Below, piece after piece: positions 44,441-64,000 of a DNA stretch of 64,000 nucleotides (position 1 is the first letter of the stretch; every line of letters starts with the position of its first letter). The notes under the pieces were generated by a model. That model was not told the DNA's origin, searched no databases, and worked only from the letters and a program-made list of their open reading frames with translations. Source of the stretch: Dromiciops gliroides (taxonomy: Eukaryota > Chordata > Mammalia > Microbiotheria > Microbiotheriidae); assembly GCF_019393635.1 (NCBI RefSeq), contig NC_057864.1, forward strand, positions 476,798,617 to 476,862,616. Direction: 5' to 3'. The position numbers and the translations under genes are program-made.

Positions 44441-44865
44441 GAGCTGAGTGGGCGCGGGCAGCTCTCTGGGCTGTTCTGCTGACTGGCAGGCTTCTTGCTC
44501 CCACCACTGCCATGGAAAGACTGGTTTGACCTGATTCAGCTTCCCCCCGAGGCCCCGCGGGACTGAGCAGTGGCTGGAGCTTGAGAGACCCTCCAATGCC
44601 CCTCTGCCACCTCCAGCGCTGCTATCACAGGGGGGAAAACCTTGCCCTAGCCACATTCACATACATCACATTATTATAAAAGAATTAACGATTCCCTGGG
44701 TGAAAAGGGAGTCTGAGCGAGCCCTTCCTCCCCCAGACGACGTCAGGCTTCCTTCTCACCCAGATCTAACTGCTCAGCTAATTTCTGGACAACAGCTTTG
44801 TACTTTCTCACAGCCTCAATGAACCAAGCTTGAAGGAATTCAAAAGGCAATTTAGCTTAAATATA

Positions 44866-44882
44866 AAAATAAATTTTATTTT
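44866..44882. terminator. Near-palindromic bidirectional poly(A) signal
   Basis: AAAATAAATTTTATTTT puts AATAAA at 44868-44873 on the plus strand (for NSUN5) and at 44875-44880 on the minus strand (for POM121). No other plus-strand AATAAA was seen between the NSUN5 stop and this point. Confidence 0.5.
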
Positions 44883-46404
44883 GTTAAAAAAATGTTTAAA
44901 TATTTCTTTTTCTTTTTTTTCATTTTTTGAAATTTAGACTTAGGCAAATCACCCACACACATTCACACTTCTCCCAGAAGTGATGGCATAGCAGCAAGGC
45001 TCCTGGGCCAGGGAGAGGGGGCTCTGGGCTGATTTGGTATTGAGAGGATGGGGCACGGCCCTAATCTGGAACAAGTGGGCTTTGGGAGGCTGTGTGTAGC
45101 TTACCTACTCTTTAAGAGGGCTTTCCTTCTTGGCCCAAAGGAACTGAAGGAGACTACCTTGAGCACACGTCCTCCTTGCTGAGGGGGTAGGGAGGTCCTT
45201 GGACGAATACCTAATACCAGACCTCCATGACCCCCCTCGATGACCCTAGAAAGGCATGTAGCCCAGAAGTAAAATAAGCTTATGCCCTACTGTGAGATCA
45301 CAAAGGGTATGTGTGTGTGTGTGTGTGTGTGTAGGGGAGCCCAAAGCAAGGGGGGGGGGTCATCCTCTGCTTACATTCACAGCACCCTGTCCCTTGGGCC
45401 TTATTCCTTCCTGGGCTGCCATCCCTTCAAGTCAAAACACTGTTTGAAAATTCAGGAGTCACTCAGCACGTGTAGCATCTCACGGCCACATTCCACATCC
45501 AATTGAGCGGGTCCGGTTTCTGTAGGAAACTCCTGGACCCTTAAAAAGCTTTTAACATCAAGTCCGGCACTACCAACATGCCGCCACTCACACAAGTCAA
45601 TTTTTCCTCCAAACTCGATTCAATGAGCATCAGACAGAGCAACACTGACAGGACACAGCTTTATACAGACAAACCCAGAAAACAAAAACAGGACTGCGGA
45701 GGAGAGGGTGCGAAGCTGAGAGCAGCAGTGTGCTATGCTAGCTGTCCTGCTCCCTTGTTGGACAGGGGCTCCAGGGAAAGGCTCTGTTGGCTAAGCAACC
45801 CTGAGGTTGTGAGGGCTACATTGGCCACAACATCCCTCTCTCTTTTCAGGGGAAGGGAAAAGGGTGGGGTGTCAGGAATAGCCTTCAATGAATAGCCAGA
45901 CCCACCGCAAGAACAGGAAGGCTTCCCTGGGGGACAAAGTCCAGGAGCAGGAAGCAAGACCCCGAGGCGCAAGAAGCAAGACCCCTGCCATGGCAGCCGC
46001 ATGGAGCAGGAGGAGAGCTGGGAGGCTCAGGGCCAAGCCCTCCCCATGCCCAGGACCAGAGGCGAGGCAGGAGGCAGGAGGCAGGAAAAGGGATCCTTGG
46101 CCAAGCTGACAGACACACATACAACGAGGAGACGAGTCAGGAAAGGAGAGGCAAGGCTGACGATATGTACACAAGTTTCTCCAGTTTCAGCAGTGGAACT
46201 GTTCAAGTAAAAAGGGTTTCCACCCCTCCGCTTCCAGGGCAGCCACCTTCTCGGCAACTGCTGCTAGAGGGGGGGTGGGGCTGGGGTGGGCTTGCTGTAC
46301 AAAAATGGGGACAAGGATGAGGCTCTTCACAGCAGGAGCCAAGGTGGAGGGCTTGGTGGAGGTAGGAAAGGAAGGGAAGGGTTTGGTGGGGGAGGGTGGG
46401 ACAG

Positions 46405-61857
<15,453 letters not shown>

Positions 61858-62160
61858 CGCGGCTCCGCGCCGCGGGGAGGGCTTAAATATCCCAGCGTGC
61901 ACCGCGCCGGCGCGCAGCGTCACGGCGTGCGCGACTCTTGTCGATGCCCGGCCCCGGTAGCGAAGCGGTGCGGGAACAGGCGCCGGCCCGTTGCTAGGCA
62001 ACCGCACAGAGGCTCCCGAACGGCGTCTCGTCCCGCACGAAGAAGGGCGGCCCCTTCCGGGAGCCCGGAGCTCGCCGCTTTAGAGCCCGCGAAGCTGCGC
62101 GCACGCGCACACGGACCCCTGGGGACCTCTGCCCGGCTCTGACGTTGGCCACGCCCACTC
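61858..62160 (-). promoter_or_regulatory. POM121 CpG island and promoter
   Basis: CpG-dense sequence upstream of the ATG. It holds an RFX X-box-like palindrome GTTGCTAGGCAAC (61990-62002) and an AT-rich TATA-like TTAAATATCC (about 61882-61891), which is very close to the ATG. The frame stays open upstream of the ATG; the chosen start matches the human N-terminus MSPAAAAA. Confidence 0.6.
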
Positions 62161-62164
62161 CCGG

Positions 62165-62640
62165 CGCTCAACCTTAAACGCACACTCGCCGCACACGCAC
62201 TCACCGCACACTGCACTCATCTCACAGGTATACACACCACACACTCACCACATTCAGACACACTACACTCACCATACACACCATATACCTACACCACACT
62301 CCACACAACATACCCAACACGCTTAGTACACATGTACACACTCACCACATACATATACACGCCCCATATTCACTGCACATTCACCACTTACCCATATACA
62401 ACTTAGCACACACACATACTACATCACACTCATTATCCACACATGCACACTGCCCACACCCACAATAACTACCGCCAATCCCCCAACAGATGTGATATAC
62501 ACAGTAAACACAGACACCGAACAGATCCCACACAGCAAGCCCCACCACCACACACATTAGACATTATCACCCCCACACATACATCAGACTCTACCTGTGC
62601 AAAGAATCGGCATCACACCCAGCGGTATGTCACACACAAC
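62165..62640. repeat. A/C-rich degenerate low-complexity block
   Basis: Nearly 480 bases made of CACA, CTCACCACA and ATACA words with very little G on the plus strand. No fixed period is obvious. A similar, weaker block lies at about 63300-63540. Confidence 0.8.
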
Positions 62641-62644
62641 AACA

Positions 62645-62875
62645 ACAATAGCTCACAATAATAGCACTTACTATGTGCGCTACAATTACAATTATTATCT
62701 CATTTGATCCTCACAACAACCCTGTGAGGAGAAGCTATTATCCCCATTTTACAGATGAGGGCTAAATGATTTGCACAGGGTCACACAGCTCTGCTTGAGG
62801 TCAGATTGGAGCTCAGGTCTTCCAGCTTTAGACCTGGTGCTCCTGTCCCCTGAGCCACCTATCTGCTACATAGCA
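62645..62875 (-). repeat. MIR element
   Basis: AATAGCACTTACTATGTGCG, CTCATTTGATCCTCACAACAACCCTGTGAGG, TTATCCCCATTTTACAGATGAGG and GGTCACACAGCT follow the MIR consensus in reverse sense. Confidence 0.85.
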
Positions 62876-62879
62876 CACA

Positions 62880-63609
62880 AAGGGAACACACACCACATAG
62901 CCCACATCAAAATCCAATCCACCCGTCCAAACTTAAGCAGGCATACTAAACAAACATTGATTCAGCGCCTGCTGTGTACCAGGTAAAAAGGAAATACTCC
63001 TTGCTCCAAAATAATTTCTATTCTCTCAGAATATATGTGTATATCCTATATAAGGGATAAGAGCTGAAGTTTTGAACCCAGGTTTGACGTATATATGTGT
63101 ATAACTGTATACCAAATACAGAGAAGGGGATTGACCTGTGATTGTGTTTCTAGGTAGGGTGCAGGTGAACAGAGTTGCCTGGAGTGCTGAGAGGCTGTGA
63201 CTCACCCAGGCTCACACATTATAAATGGATACAAAACAAACACAGGGGAGGCCCTAGCATCTAGGTGATGAGGAAAGGCCTCAAAGGGGGTTGAGACCAT
63301 GTTCAGTGGACAAACTGCACATAAATCCCATACTGCATTCACCCCTCACACACTACACAGCATACATGCTATACACATCCATAAAACACACAACCAGTGT
63401 GTTACAGCAATCCTAGCACCCCCCCCGAAATCTTATGTGTTGCACACCAGTCATCACAGAGCAAAGACACCACTAATTCCATTTCTAAGCCTCATCACAC
63501 ATCAAATGATGCCCAACTAAACACAGCATATGCTCTCCAAGAGTGGCCTCTTTTCTTCTCCCTCCTCTCATTTACCAACCAATTACATTTCTTTAACATC
63601 ACTGGCATC
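62880..63609. other. Unassigned flank right of POM121
   Basis: Contains the second A/C-rich block (about 63300-63540) and MIR-like scraps (GACTCACCCAGGCTCACACATTATAAATGG, about 63200). No gene is seen. Confidence 0.4.
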
Positions 63610-63769
63610 GGGGCAGCTAGGTGGCGCAGTGGATAGAGCACCGGCCCTGGAGTCAGGAGGACCTGAGTTCAAATCCAGCCACAGACACTTAACACTAGCT
63701 GTGTGACCCTGGGCAAGTCACTTAACCCCAATTGCCTCACCAAAACAAAAACAAAAAACAAAAAAAACC
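63610..63769 (+). repeat. CORE-SINE (type A)
   Basis: Plus, full copy with target duplication CATCACTGGCATC on both sides. Its closeness to the consensus suggests a young insertion. The remaining bases to 64000 show nothing I can name. Confidence 0.9.
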
Positions 63770-64000
63770 CCCATCACTGGCATCCATGGTTTTGGGGGGC
63801 GGGTGACCCCTCTAGCAAGAGCTATCGGAACCCCTTACTCTTCAAGAGTTACTTTAGCCAAAAGAGTCATCACTCTGTGGCAAATATGGTGATGAGCCTC
63901 TTCCAGCTTTGCCAGACTGGTGGTTCTCAAACAACACATACTGAGAAAGTTTGTGTTTGGGCATGCTGGAGTTTATTGAATGAGGTTGGGGGATGTGGAA

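Larger units (their letters stand above)
44270..46404 (-). other. POM121 3' UTR and convergent junction with NSUN5
   Basis: Minus-strand sequence downstream of the POM121 stop has two candidate poly(A) signals: TTTATT at 44875-44880 and at 44292-44297 (AATAAA on the minus strand). Use of the second would bring POM121 to within about 150 bases of the NSUN5 stop. A (TG)n run lies at about 45308-45332. No coding exon is seen. Confidence 0.6.

Overview
The window is nuclear DNA from a vertebrate, almost certainly a marsupial. It has long introns with GT..AG borders and CpG-rich promoters. It also carries about twenty copies of a tRNA-headed CORE-SINE of the kind that fills opossum and Australian marsupial genomes, plus marsupial-style L1 and half-L1 (HAL1-like) pieces, MIR fossils and solo LTRs. 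The exact species cannot be told from the sequence.

Four protein genes were rebuilt exon by exon from splice sites, reading-frame phase and remembered mammalian orthologues: FKBP6 (minus, 8.7-27.0 kb; last exon not found), TRIM50 (plus, 31.1-38.6 kb), NSUN5 (plus, 40.3-44.1 kb) and POM121 (minus, 46.4-61.9 kb). Order and relative orientation match the Williams-Beuren syndrome region of human 7q11.23, read in reverse. Coding sums close exactly in frame for TRIM50 (488 aa), NSUN5 (459 aa) and POM121 (1247 aa). FKBP6 gives about 302 codons before its missing terminal exon.

Layout. 0-8.7 kb: repeats (a solo LTR inside a SINE, a decayed L1, an RPSA processed pseudogene, a second LTR holding two SINEs). 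8.7-27 kb: FKBP6, whose introns hold nested L1/HAL1-like elements, a third solo LTR, an inverted SINE pair and a 40-copy G-rich minisatellite. 27-31 kb: CpG-rich FKBP6 promoter and an intergenic stretch of MIR copies. 31-38.6 kb: TRIM50, with a possible unannotated three-exon antisense gene in its first intron. 40-44 kb: NSUN5. 44-46.4 kb: a convergent junction with a near-palindromic polyadenylation signal and a GC hairpin. 46.4-61.9 kb: POM121, with an expanded Ala-Pro tract and a long HAL1-like element in intron 5. 62-64 kb: A/C-rich low-complexity DNA and a SINE.

The four genes do not form one pathway. FKBP6 is a germline piRNA/meiosis co-chaperone, TRIM50 an E3 ubiquitin ligase, NSUN5 a 28S rRNA cytosine methyltransferase and POM121 a membrane nucleoporin. 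Their neighbourhood is shared ancestry. The best candidate for something undescribed is the small antisense gene in TRIM50 intron 1; it rests on splice-site and phase logic only.
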